A stretch of 64,000 nucleotides of DNA, taken from the NCBI GenBank assembly GCA_025506515.1, contig CM046457.1, positions 4,022,444 through 4,086,443 of the forward strand, given 5' to 3'. Origin of the DNA: Flaveria trinervia (taxonomy: Eukaryota; Streptophyta; Magnoliopsida; Asterales; Asteraceae). Shown here piece by piece: positions 46,788 to 58,468 of the stretch. The position numbers and the translations under genes are program-made. The notes under the pieces are model-generated. The model ran no database searches and had not been told where the DNA came from. It saw only the letters and a program-made list of their open reading frames with translations. Position 1 is the first letter of the stretch. The number at the start of each line of letters is the position of its first letter.

Positions 46788-47685
46788 TGATTTTTGTAAT
46801 CTTGAAGAAAATTGTAAAATTTGAAGTAAAAACTATTTTTTTATTCTTTATTTGGTCTAGTGAGGAGTAATAAAAAATATACAAGATAGAAAAAGAATAA
46901 GGGAATAGATATAGTACGAAACTATGAATCTTGAGAGAATAACACTTAAGACCATGAAAAATACATATAGAACATATCAAATAGAGTGTTAGTGAATTAA
47001 AGTTTTAAAAGAAAAGAGATTTAGATAATTTCATATTCTTTTTTTCTTTTTGAACAAAAATTTTTATTAAATCGCCAAGGATATGTTGGTGATTTTAGTG
47101 TCACCGGTCATTTTATGTAATTGGAATTTACACGAGTGCTAATAAGAATTTAAACTTTGTTTTAATACGAGTACGTCGGTGCGGAGTGCACACTTGTATA
47201 TAAGACGAGTTTAATTCTAATGGATAAAGTATTAAGTTAAATTATTAAAATAATTGAATAGATTTTACGTTTTATAAATTTGATTTAGAAAAGGCTTTAA
47301 TAATTTAATTTTTGGAAAACTTTATCGGAACAATAAACGGTTTTATCAAAACCGTCAACTTTGAAACCAACTTGGAAACCACTTTTGTTTTCATCCATAT
47401 ATTTTGTATAGTTGGTTCAAAGGGGTGAGAATTTTTTTTCGTGGACTACTACTCAAACAAAAGAAAAGCACTTTTGCATATTCAACCAAATTCATATATT
47501 CGTCATCTCTCTTTGATTTTGATTTTCTTGCCATAATCAAAATTGTTTTGTTAGATTATCCTAGATTAAATTTCGTGATACCCGGGCAAGTAGGGTCGAA
47601 TTGTTAATCAAGGAAAGTGATTTCCTCACGATCTAACAAACTATTCGGTTCCGTTTTTCGTCTATATTTTACCCATTTTCTTACA
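46788..47685 (+). mobile_element. Solo Copia LTR in duplication copy 1
   Basis: It begins TGATTTTTGTAATC and ends TTTCTTACA, matching the LTRs at 52058-52955 and 57572-58468. It is followed directly by GGATACAACC, as is the 3' LTR of copy 2. No target duplication was recognised around it. Confidence 0.8.
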
Positions 47686-48189
47686 GGATACAACCGAAAG
47701 CCGTCTAGCAAGATACTAGATGCAAGTTACTAATTTCATTATAGTATTAACATAAAAATTCTTCCAATCGTCATAGTTAGAGATTGCAGATGTTAATCCA
47801 AAGAATCCAAGCACTTTGACATCTTCTACAATCTTGGATACAATGACCTTTTTGTTGTTGAAAAATATTGCATTGTTTATTGCCTTCTAAATTGTCCAAC
47901 ACAAAATTAGAGTGATGGATTGTATACTAGCGTGTTGTGTATTTTTGTGAAGAACCAATATATATCTTTGTTGAGAATGCATAGATAGGTAGGATATGGC
48001 ACCTAAAACTCCCACATTTCCATATGACATAAGCTATATATCACCCATAGAATATGTGGTTATGAGTATCTTCTATTTCTCCACATAATCTGCATAAAAA
48101 ACCATAAAACATTTTTAAATATTTTAAAGTGCGCAAGTAAGTTTTGTAACATGCTCTAACTTTTCTCTAAAAATAAAGAAAATGAAAGT

Positions 48190-48700
48190 TATGAAATTTA
48201 CACTTGTTGCGGGCCACATCATAGGGCTGGTCGTGATGAGGGTCGCATCATGTTTGAATGCAGGCAGCGACATCCAGGCTAAGCAAAGTAGCAAACTCTA
48301 ACCGGTCGATTCGAAAGTGATGATAAGGAATCATGTATCGACATGTGACTGATGACCAATGGTTGGATCATGACATGTGGTCACGACGCGAACAGCATCG
48401 AATTAAGGATGTGGACCGCATCACAAATAAGGGCTCGAGACCAATGTGCTGGTGACACATGTCAGTCATGACTTACATGAAGACGATGCGACCCGCGTCG
48501 TTTTAGTGATGCAGGGCTCATCAACCCTAGCATCTGATGATAAAAGGAACCCTCAAATATGCTTAAATCCTAAGTTTGAATCTCTCTAAATTCTTTTACA
48601 TCTAACCTTATACCTTACTTTAGATCGATCTTGGGTTGTTCCTGAGGTACTAGACAAAAAACGATGCCGAAAACAAAGTCCCGAAGCTGTAAATGAAAGA
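48190..48700. other. Unassigned GC-richer segment, also at 58979-59490
   Basis: The stretch has phrases such as GCGGGCCACATCAT, GGTCGCATCATG and GCGACCCGCGTCG in AT-rich surroundings, then GATGATAAAAGGAACCC, which looks like a TATA box. It may be a fragment of an LTR with its promoter, but no ends or coding text support a family. Confidence 0.35.
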
Positions 48701-49334
48701 ATATGAGCTTAAGTCAAAGTGTTGTTTACTTAGGAACTACCAACTAGACTCCTTTTAACCACTCATAACAAGATGAATACATTATGTCTTTTATAAACAA
48801 AATGTTTATTATATTTTTATGAAAATTGCCTACATGAAATAATAAAATTTTAAATCATGACTCGCATTCTATGATAAAGACATTTACATCGGAAATAGTT
48901 TGGTCAAATAATATCTTGGGTATGGATGAAAGTCTCATACCGAGGCTATTCCAGGTCTCCGTGTACATGCGGGGGTCTTTGTTGAAAAAGAGTCTGATTG
49001 AGCGATAAAAACAATTATATACGGAGGGTAAACTCCAAAGTTGAAATCAACTGCTTAATATATAGTTTTCTTATGAAAAATATGATTTGAGATTCTGAAT
49101 AACATGCATGTTTGAAATACTTTATAGTTATTACATGTATTCACTAGTTTTCGCTGATAAATGCTTTCAAAACCTTTTGAAAGTAAACACGTGTAATATA
49201 TGTTAGCTAGGGTTAGGGCCCAAAGGATGTTGACTCCCTATGCCTGGATAACTTAGATTTGTATACATATAAGCCAAGTGAATTGCTGAAAAAATCACGA
49301 CTCTCTAGATGCATAAATCGTTATGATAGTATAA

Positions 49335-49858
49335 TACAATAAAATCTTTATAAAGTAATAATCTTGGGACCATGATATTTTATAAATTTAGTGAAATTTT
49401 CATATCTATAAATTAATAAATTATTAATTTAAATAGTTGGCTTATATGCATGAGAAACTCTCAAACTAATGCATCGACCTTTAAATTTTCCATGTCCGTT
49501 CACTTTACCTATTAAAATAAAACGAAAACAAGAACCTTCAAAATTCACATGTACATTCACACATTAATAAACTTATCAAGTTGAATCTACATAGATCTAG
49601 ATTGATCATTACAAAATGCCCAATGATAAAAAACAAGTGAGTATAGATTTGTTTTTACTAAACAATAATCCTATAATTTTGGAATATTTCAATAATTGTT
49701 GATTTATAGTTTTGCTGGGACCAATATATTTACATTGGATTCCAAAAAAATTATTATCTTATTATATTGATTGTGGTCCAATATTATACCGGTCCCAAGT
49801 TGGGACCAGACAATTATTAATTTTATCAAGTATTAAATTATAGAGGTTCTAGTGTAAC
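49335..49858. mobile_element. MITE-like element, copy 1
   Basis: The left end (AAAATCTTTATAAAGTAATAATCTTGGGACC) pairs with the complement of the right end (GAACCTCTATAATTTAATA and GTCTGGTCCCAACTTGGGACC). TTGGGACC words recur inside. There is no ORF. A second copy lies at 60118-60646 as part of the tandem duplication. Confidence 0.5.
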
Positions 49859-50838
49859 AAACAAGTGTTATGAACCTTGATTGTCTATAAAGGGTTTCGA
49901 AGTCCTTTTTTAAATATATGAATAGTAAAAGTTTTGATGTAATATTGATGTCATACATCTTAAAAGATTTTGATATAAATAATTTTATTGTGTAAATGAT
50001 TCGAAACCACAAAACAAACGATCAAAACCAACATATCACACGACCTAAGAATGCTATAACCTAGGATGTGACAACTTGTAGGCTATAAATATAGTTGAAG
50101 CTTGTTTATAACTTCATTTTTTGCATGTAAAGATTCGTCATATATTAAATCTCATATGTCTTTTTATTATACAAATTTTAAATAATAAGGATTAAATTCC
50201 TAGTAAACATTGTCTAAAAATTAAACTTAGAAATATCATATGAAAACTCGTGTTTCTGCATACATGATGTGCTCTTTTAATGCATTAATGTTTAGGGTAT
50301 GAACATCGGTTAGTGTCTAATACCTTTTAAACCAAGTTGGTAGTGAGAAGACCAACAGTCAACAGCACAATGAGAATGAAAAACGTATGTTTTGAAAAGA
50401 AAAGACTAGATGTGTAATACGAACATGCCAAAACACCAGTTATGTAATTTACTTCAACTATTACTTTACTAAGAAAATAACTTTAACCAATTTGTCTTTT
50501 TAGAACATAACCATTCATGTAATTTACTTTGAATATTACTAGACAACTTTAAAAAATTCTCTTTAAAAAAAACTCACACATCCATTCAATTTACTCTATC
50601 TTACTTTACGGTATATCACAATACCTGAACCTGAAACCTTTAAGGAAAAAGATTGAACTTGAACCCATAAACTCTTTAGAGAACATCATTGACACACAAT
50701 GTACAATTGATAAATATTTAGTTATTCATAAAATGTTCGGGACAAGGAAATGACATTCCTCGTGTTTTTTTAATTCCCGTTTTACATCGGGTCAAGAGAA
50801 GGGTTGGATCCCTACACGATACTCTACACTTTTGACAG

Positions 50839-51081
50839 GTGCACCCGAAAATGATGCTTATGCTTACCGCTAGCATTATGTACTTTTACCTTCAACAATG
50901 TGATGAAGAGCCCGAATCTGCACCATCATCTGTTGCAGTCACACCCGACGCATCACCAGCCCTTTCTATTAACGGTGACGATGACGGTTTTATGATTGGA
51001 GAGCATTTCAGTATGACCATTGATGATGCAGCCTCAGATACCACTTGTGCTTCAAATCTTGAAGATCTTTCTTCACTGTAA
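50839..51081 (+). pseudogene. Duplicated last exon of fimbrin
   Basis: It encodes the same 80 C-terminal residues and stop as 45572-45814, with two amino-acid changes (Ile to Val in SSVAITP, Phe to Ile in SMTFDD) and one silent change. The acceptor CTTTTGACAG lies directly before it, so splicing from exon 13 to this copy is possible and would give a nearly identical protein. It lacks its own promoter and start and is listed here as a gene fragment. Confidence 0.85.
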
Positions 51082-52057
51082 ATCATTTTGGTTTTCTTTA
51101 CATGAATCATAAATGTTTACATACATTTTTGCACAAAAGATTAAATAGGCTAAAGGTTGTAGACTTGATGAGAGTACAAAATGTTAAAGTCAGTTTTGTG
51201 GGTGGGGGTGGGGGGGGTTGTTAAATGTTTATTCTCCATGTAAGTTACAATTGTTTTAAACAGAGTTTATGCAGGCTTTATCTTGAGTTGAGGTTCTTGT
51301 TTAGGTTGGCTTTGATTTTTTTGATTTAGTTTCATAAAAAAATATAGAAATTGAAGTGTTGCCTGTAAAATGTGGCGGACATACTGTTAACTTTATAAGT
51401 GACCTTCACAAACACACACTAAGAAGAAGATGAAACTCTCGATCTCACTATTAAGCTAAGAAGTAAAAGAAGAGAGCAAAACTTAATATGCCCAAAAGCA
51501 ACTTTTCTGAATGAATAAGGTTTGAACTTGCAGGTACAATAAAGTAGCTAACAAAACGTGAGCCAACTTACACCATATATATAGACCAAACAAAAGGTGA
51601 AAAGACTAGGTAGAAACTAACCACCTATCATCCACTAACTATGACTTTTTCTCATGACTAAATAAACATTATATAGAACAAAAGAAGATTAAACATGAGC
51701 TACATTAGTGACACTACAGTTCACGTGCACATCAACTTCAATGTGGTGTTGTCATCTCATCACATACATATATTTTGTAAATCTCAATATTTTTGTAAAT
51801 TATTATTTTTAGAGTTTATAACTATATTATGTTTTAAATCTAAAAACATGAAAAAAAAGCATCCAAACATATATTTTGTAAATCTCAATATTTTTGTAAC
51901 ACCGTTCTGACCAAAACCGGTTTGATTCATTACCCAGCCGGATCAACACACCCAAATTGTTACTTCTAACATTTCTTTAGGGATGGAGATTAGGCAATGA
52001 TTGTGATATGATACACATAAGAAGCGTACCATCCCCCTTTAGTGTTATTGTTTTGAG

Positions 52058-52955
52058 TGATTTTTGTAATCTTGAAGAAAATTGTAAAATTTGAAGTAAA
52101 AACTATTTTTTTATTCTTTATTTGGTCTAGTGAGGAGTAATAAAAAATATACAAGATAGAAAAAGAATAAGGGAATAGATATAGTACGAAACTATGAATC
52201 TTGAGAGAATAACACTTAAGACCATGAAAAATACATATAGAACATATCAAATAGAGTGTTAGTGAATTAAAGTTTTAAAAGAAAAGAGATTTAGATAATT
52301 TCATATTCTTTTTTCTTTTTGAATAAAAATTTTTATTAAATCGCCAAGGATATGTTGGTGATTTTAGTGTCACCGGTCATTTTATGTAATTGGAATTTAC
52401 ACGAGTGCTAATAAGAATTTAAACTTTGTTCTAATACGAGTACGTCGGTACGGAGTGCACACTTGTATATAAGACGAGTTTAATTCTAATGGATAAAGTA
52501 TTAAGTTAAATTATTAAAATAATTGAATAGCTTTTACGTTTTATAAATTTGATTTAGAAAAGGCTTTAATAATTTAATTTTTGGAAAACTTTATCGGAAC
52601 AATAAACGGTTTTATCAAAACCGTCAACTTTGAAACCAACTTGGAAACCACTTTTGTTTTCATCCATATATTTTGTATAGTTGGTTCAAAGGGGTGAGAA
52701 TTTTTTTTTTCGTGGACTACTACTCAAACAAAAGAAAAGCACTTTTGCATATTCAACCAAATTCATATATTCATCATCTCTCTTTGATTTTGATTTTCTT
52801 GCCATAATCAAAATTGTTTTGTTAGATTATCCTAGATTAAATTTTGTGATACCGGGCAAGTAGGGTCGAATTGTTAATCAAGGAAAGTGATTTCCTCATG
52901 ATCTAACAAACTATTCGGTTCCGTTTTTCGTCTATATTTTACCCATTTTCTTACA
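52058..52955 (+). mobile_element. 5' LTR of the Copia element
   Basis: It begins TGATTTTTG and ends TTTCTTACA. Compared with the 3' LTR it carries private changes such as GAATAAAA, GTTCTAAT, GGTACGGAG, AGCTTTTACG, TTTTGTGATACCGGG and CTCATGATC. Confidence 0.8.
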
Positions 52956-52977
52956 ATCTTGATTAACAAATGCAATC

Positions 52978-54312
52978 ATGGCTGAATCTGTCAAGGAGAT
53001 GATATCTAGTTTCAACAAGTTGAACAAGTTTGAAGGCACTGATTTTCGTCGTTGGCAGAAAAAGATGCATTTTCTGTTAACGACACTGAAGGTGGTGTAT
53101 GTGTTGTCTACCCCGATGTCTGAAATCACTGATGCTTCACCGCTGGAACAGATTAGGAAACGGAACAAGTGGGAAAATGCTGACTACATTTGTAGGGGTC
53201 ATATTCTGAACGGGATGTCGGACGCTCTCTTCGATATCTATCAACATGTGGAAAGTGCAACATAATTATGGAATGATTTGGAGTCGAAGTATATTGCGGA
53301 AGACGCCTTCTCTAAAAAGTTTCTTGTAAGTGATTTCAATAACTATAAGATGGTAGATTCATGGTCCGTAATGGAACAATATAATGAACTTGTTTGTATT
53401 CTTGGTCAATTCACACAACACAAAATAAGTATGGATGAATCTTTTGTTGTTTCAAGTATCATTGATAAACTTCCATCTTCATGGAAAGATTACAAACGTG
53501 ATTTAAAACATCAAAAAGAGGAATTGTCTTTGGTTCAATTAGGGAGCCATTTGCACATCGAAGAGTCTCTTCGAGTGCAAGAGAATGGCAAGGGTAAAGG
53601 GATAATTGAATCTGGGAAATCTGGACAGCCCTCTGAACCATCTGGACAGCCTTCTGTTCATATGGTTGAAGACAAAAAGAATTACACAAACAAAGGAAAG
53701 GGTGTCAAACGTAAGTTTCATCCTACAAACAAACCGAACAAGAAATCCAAGAATTTGGTTTGTTGGAGATGTCAAAAGCCGGGTCATCTAAAACGTGATT
53801 GCCGAGTCAAAATTTACAACAATGGTGCTGGAACTAGTGGGGCTGGAAATGGGTCTAAGGACTCGGTTCCAAAAAATGAAGGTCAGAATATTACTAACCT
53901 TAATAATTCAGTCAAGAATTATTTTTCACTAATTCCTCAATCTCTCTATGTACAGGATGATGATAATGAATGGTGGGTTGACTCGGGTGCAACAAGTCAC
54001 TATTGTAAAGATCGGTGGTGGTTCGAGAAATTAACGCCGATAGATGATGGATCCTATGTCAAAATGGGAGATGATTCGAGTCAACCTATTTGTGGTGTTG
54101 GTGTAGTTAATTTGTCTTTTACTAGTGGTAAAACTATTAAATTAGTTGATGTTGTGTATGTACCTAAACTACGTAAGAATCTAGTTAGTGGTACTTGTTT
54201 GAATTGTGAAGGATACAAGCAAGTTTATGAATCTAATAAATATGTATTATCAAAATGTGGCATGTTTGTTGGCTTTGGTTACTTTTTAGTAGAAATAGAA
54301 TGTTTATATTAA
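52978..54312 (+). pseudogene. Copia gag and protease, one in-frame stop
   Basis: Gag opens at ATG 52978 with FNKLNKFEGTDFRRWQKKM, typical of plant Copia gag. A TAA at 53263 interrupts the frame, which continues to 54312 (LPSSWKDYKRDLKH). A CCHC zinc knuckle CWRCQKPGHLKRDC lies at 53761-53802, and the protease phrase WWVDSGATSHYC with catalytic Asp is near 53971-54006. Gag and protease are fused, as usual in Copia. Confidence 0.9.
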
Positions 54313-55016
54313 ATATAGATCATAAACCAGTTTTAGTTGAAAATTCTGCTTTTGTTACATCTACTACACAAAAAGTCAATGAATCTATGTTATGGCATGC
54401 ACGTTTAGGTCATGTAAATTTTAGGAAATTGTATAATATGTCTACAGATGGTTTAATTCCTTCTTTTGATTTAAATACAGAAAGTTGCAAAACTTGTATG
54501 CTCACAAAAATCACTAGACAACCTTTTCCTAATATTAATAGGAAATCTGAGATTTTAGATCTAATACATAGTGATTTATGTGACTTTCACTCTACACCTT
54601 CTTTAGGTAATAAAAAGTATTGTATTACTTTTATTGATGATGCTACTCGGTTTTGCTATGTGTACCTCTTACATTCAAAAGATGAAGCCTTAGATAAGTT
54701 TAGGATTTATAAAACCAAGGTTAAATTACAATTGGGTAAGTCAATAAAATGTCTAAGAACCGACCGAGGAGGTGAATATATGGATCGCCAATATTTTCAA
54801 TCTGTTGGTATTATTCATGAAACAACCGCTCCATATACACCTCAACAAAATGGTAACGCTAAATGTAAAAATAGAGTTTTGAAGGAAATGGTAAACTCAA
54901 TGCTTTCTTATTCGGGTTTAGGTGAAGGATTTTGGGGAGAGGCGTTGTTGGCATCTTGTTTTGTACTTAATAGAGTTCCAAACAAGAATAACAAATCGGC
55001 TCCTTATAAGCTGTGA
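54255..55016 (+). pseudogene. Copia integrase, shifted frame
   Basis: The zinc site is LWHARLGHVNFRKL with CKTCMLTK. The core has HSDLCDFH with the first Asp, FIDDATRFCYVY and CLRTDRGGEYMD with the second Asp. In PYTPQQNGNAKCKNR a Lys stands where the family has the catalytic Glu (AERKNR), so the enzyme would be dead. The frame differs from gag-protease, and a TGA at 55014 ends it. Confidence 0.9.
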
Positions 55017-55120
55017 TTCAATAAAGAACCAAATTTATCCTTTTTCTGAATTTGGGGATGTCAAGCTGTTGTAAAAATACCCAAACCTAAACAAAAAACA
55101 TTGGGTGAACGTGGAGTTGA

Positions 55121-56128
55121 TTGCATATTTATTGCTATGCAGAAAACTCCAAGGCGTATAGGTTCTATGTTATGGAACCCAATGACTCAATTTCGGTTAA
55201 CACCGTAATAGAGTCGCGGGATGCCATTTTCGATGAAATGAGGTTTTCTTCAATTCTCAGGCCTAAGGATCTGATTTATAATAGTAATGAAAGCCAAAGT
55301 TCAGGAACATCAAATGATGTAACCGATACAGAAAATCAGCAAATTCGAAAAAGCAAAAGAGGTCGAATTGCTAAAAATTTTGGTCCCGACTATCAACTTT
55401 ATTTGGTAGAAGGTTCAAGAGAAGAGGTTGGTCATAAATACTATTATTGTTATAGTATTGGAGATGATCCAAAGACTTATCGAGAGGCCATGGAGTCTAG
55501 AGATGTGGCATTTTGGAAGGAAGCTATAGATGATGAAATGTCATCTATTCTTGAAAATAATACGTGGGTATTAGCGGATTTGCCTCCAGGTTGTAAGCCA
55601 CTTGGTTGCAAATGGATTTTCAAAAAGAAAATGAAAGTTGATGGAACAATTGATAAGTTCAAAGCTCGGTTGGTTATTCAAGGATTTAGGCAAAAACCCG
55701 GTATAGATTATTTTGATACGTATGCCCCTGTAGCTAGAATATCAACCATTAGATTACTGATTGCTTTAGCTGCTATACATAATTTAGTTGTTCATCAAAT
55801 AGATGTTAAGACAGCATTTTTAAATGGTGATCTTGATGAAGAAGTTTACATGAAACAACCCGAAGGGTTTGTTATACCCGGTAATGAAAATAAAGTATGT
55901 AAGCTTGTTAAATCATTATATGGGCTTAAACAAGCTCCAAAACAGTGGCATCAAAAATTTGATGAAGTTATTTTATCAAATGGGTTTGCACTAAATCAAT
56001 GTGACAAGTGTGTTTATAGTAGATTTGATGCTACTGGAGCTGGTGTGATCATTTGCTTATATGTAGATGATATGTTGATATTTGGTACTGACCAAACTCA
56101 AATAGATGAAACAAAGAAGTTGTTATGA
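55121..56128 (+). pseudogene. Copia reverse transcriptase
   Basis: The RT domain has FKARLVIQGFRQKPGIDY, TYAPVARISTIRLL, HQIDVKTAFLNGDLDEEVYM, SLYGLKQAPKQWHQKF and the catalytic box LYVDDMLIFG with both aspartates. A TGA at 56126 and a frame change separate it from RNase H; the DNA between still reads as RT text in another frame. Confidence 0.93.
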
Positions 56129-56295
56129 TCTAGGTTCTCCATGAAGGATATGGGGGAGGCGGATGTGATTCTTGGAATAAGAATCAAACGGGTTAATAAA
56201 GGATTTGTGATGACTCAATCACATTATATAGAGAAAATTCTTAATAAATTTACTTTAGTGATTGTTCTCCCGTAAGTACGCCGTTAGATCCAAGT

Positions 56296-57006
56296 TTGAA
56301 ATTGATGCCTAACACAGGGAAACCAGTTTCGCAATTGGAATACTCTAGAGCTATCGGTTGTTTAATGTATGCAATGACAAGTACACGGCTTGATATAGCT
56401 TATGCGGTCGGAAAACTGAGTAGATATACTAGTAACCCTAGTGCTCAACATTGGCAAGCAATTCAAAGAGTATTCAAGTATCTTAAAGGGACAATGAATT
56501 ATGGTTTGAGCTACTTGGGGTTTCCTTTGATTCTAGAAGGATATTCAGATGCGAGTTGGATATCCAATTTAGAGGATCACTCATCCACAACAGGTTGGGT
56601 GTTCTTGCTTGGAGGAGGTGCTATTTCATGGGCATCTAAAAAACAAACTTGTATCACCAACCCAATCATGGAGTCGGAATTTATTGCCCTAGCTGCTGCT
56701 GGGAAAGAAGCAGAATGGTTAAGGAATTTGGTCTATGAAATTCCTTTGTGGTCTAAACCTATTGCGCCCATTTCTATACGTTGTGATAGTGAAGCTACTT
56801 TAGCCAAGGCGTATAGTCAAGTTTATAACGGAAAGTCAAGGCATTTAAGTGTAAGACATAGCATGATAAGAGAATTAATCATGAATGGTGTTATTTCTAT
56901 AGAATATATTAGAACACACGACAATTTGGCGGATCATTTGACAAAAGGTCTTGCAAGAGACTTAGTGCACAAGTCTGCAATTGGGATGGGATTAAAGTCC
57001 ATTTAA
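56296..57006 (+). pseudogene. Copia RNase H
   Basis: The domain runs from the RT end (CLMYAMTSTRLDIAYAVG) through GYSDASWISN (first Asp), IMESEFIALAAAGKEAEWL (Glu) and IRCDSEATLAKA (Asp) to the closing NLADHLTKGL. The three acidic residues are kept. Confidence 0.92.
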
Positions 57007-57571
57007 TTTTATTATGGATCATTTGACAAAAGGTCTTGTATCACCAACTAATAATGATTTTGCATAACAAGTGCACGCCTAGTGTAAAGATCATGAAGCT
57101 CCAGATTTGATTACCTTTAGTTGGATAATAGTCTTTCAATATTAAGTACGTTAGAAGTAGTAGTCAATGAAATAAAAAAATATAAATATGAAATTATTCT
57201 ATAAATGTTAACATAGATATTCACGTCAACAAAAGGTGGTTTTCCTTTTTTCTCTGAGTGTTGGGGTGGGTTTACGTTGTGTACAAAATGTCAAATTTGA
57301 TTTTATAATTTATGCACAAATAATTCAATGTAAGCTCATTTTTGAAGTTGTTACTTCCAAATATCACTCGCATTTTCCAGAAATGTTCACATATCAAACA
57401 TTAAAGATGCTCACATAAATAAGCCAAAGACAAAAAGACAAAACAAACTCAATAGCAGCAACACGCATGCATTCATGTTGTGTAATGAGATATAAATAAC
57501 AATTTACATAATTTTTAACGACTATTAGTTTTTGTTTCAAAGAAGACATTTCGAGCATATCTTTGTAGGAG
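57007..57571. other. Non-coding 3' region of the Copia element
   Basis: It starts with a second copy of the RNase H end (GGATCATTTGACAAAAGGTCTTG at about 57016-57038, also at 56931-56953), so a short local duplication lies here. The rest has no ORF and no clear polypurine tract. Confidence 0.6.
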
Positions 57572-58468
57572 TGATTTTTGTAATCTTGGAGAAAATTGTA
57601 AAGTTTGAAGTAAAAACTATTTTTTTATTCTTTATTTGGTCTAGTGAGGAGTAATAAAAAATATACAAGATAGAAAAAGAATAAGGGAATAGATATAGTA
57701 CAAAACTATGAATCTTGAGAGAATAACACTTAAGACCATGAAAAATACATATAGAACATATCAAATAGAGTGTTAGTGAATTAAAGTTTTAAAAGAAAAG
57801 AGATTTAGATAATTTCATATTCTTTTTTTCTTTTTGAACAAAAATTTTTATTAAATCGCCAAGGATATGTTGGTGATTTTAGTGTCACCGGTCATTTTAT
57901 GTAATTGGAATTTACACGAGTGCTAATAAGAATTTAAACTTTGTTTTAATACGAGTACGTCGGTGCGGAGTGCACACTTGTATATAAGACGAGTTTAATT
58001 CTAATGGATAAAGTATTAAGTTAAATTATTAAAATAATTGAATAGATTTTACGTTTTATAAATTTGATTTAGAAAAGGCTTTAATAATTTAATTTTTGGA
58101 AAACTTTATCGGAACAATAAACGGTTTTATCAAAACCGTCAACTTTGAAACCAACTTGGAAACCACTTTTGTTTTCATCCATATATTTTGTATAGTTGGT
58201 TCAAGGGGTGAGAATTTTTTTTCGTGGACTACTACTCAAACAAAAGAAAAGCACTTTTGCATATTCAACCAAATTCATATATTCATCATCTCTCTTTGAT
58301 TTTGATTTTCTTGCCATAATCAAAATTGTTTTGTTAGATTATCCTAGATTAAATTTCGTGATACCCGGGCAAGTAGGGTCGAATTGTTAATCAAGGAAAG
58401 TGATTTCCTCACGATCTAACAAACTATTCGGTTCCGTTTTTCGTCTATATTTTACCCATTTTCTTACA
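57572..58468 (+). mobile_element. 3' LTR of the Copia element
   Basis: It matches the 5' LTR over its length. Private differences include CTTGGAGAAAATTGTAAAGTTTG at the start and TAGTACAAAAC. It ends TTTCTTACA before GGATACAACC, the same junction as the solo LTR of copy 1. Confidence 0.85.

Larger units (their letters stand above)
45567..50833. repeat. Tandem duplication, copy 1 (5.27 kb)
   Basis: The unit runs from the acceptor of the last fimbrin exon (TTTTGACAG) to CTACACTTT at 50832, and is repeated directly at 50834-61619. The junction shares only TTT, so it arose by joining at microhomology. Contents: exon 14 and 3' UTR, a solo Copia LTR, an unassigned GC-richer segment and a MITE. Apart from the exon no gene is supported in it. 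Confidence 0.93.
52058..58468 (+). mobile_element. Copia retrotransposon with both LTRs in duplication copy 2
   Basis: LTRs of about 897 bp lie at 52058-52955 and 57572-58468. Between them gag, protease, integrase, reverse transcriptase and RNase H follow in Copia order on the plus strand. Gag starts only 22 bases after the 5' LTR and no standard primer site (TGGTATCAGAGC) is seen there. About 565 non-coding bases separate RNase H from the 3' LTR, without a clear purine tract. Stops and frameshifts make it non-autonomous. Confidence 0.88.

Noticed and set aside
46720..46980. An 86-codon minus-strand frame repeated at 51990 and, in part, at 57537
   Set aside because: It lies within the LTR and its flank, and it recurs only because that DNA is duplicated; no known protein is recognised.
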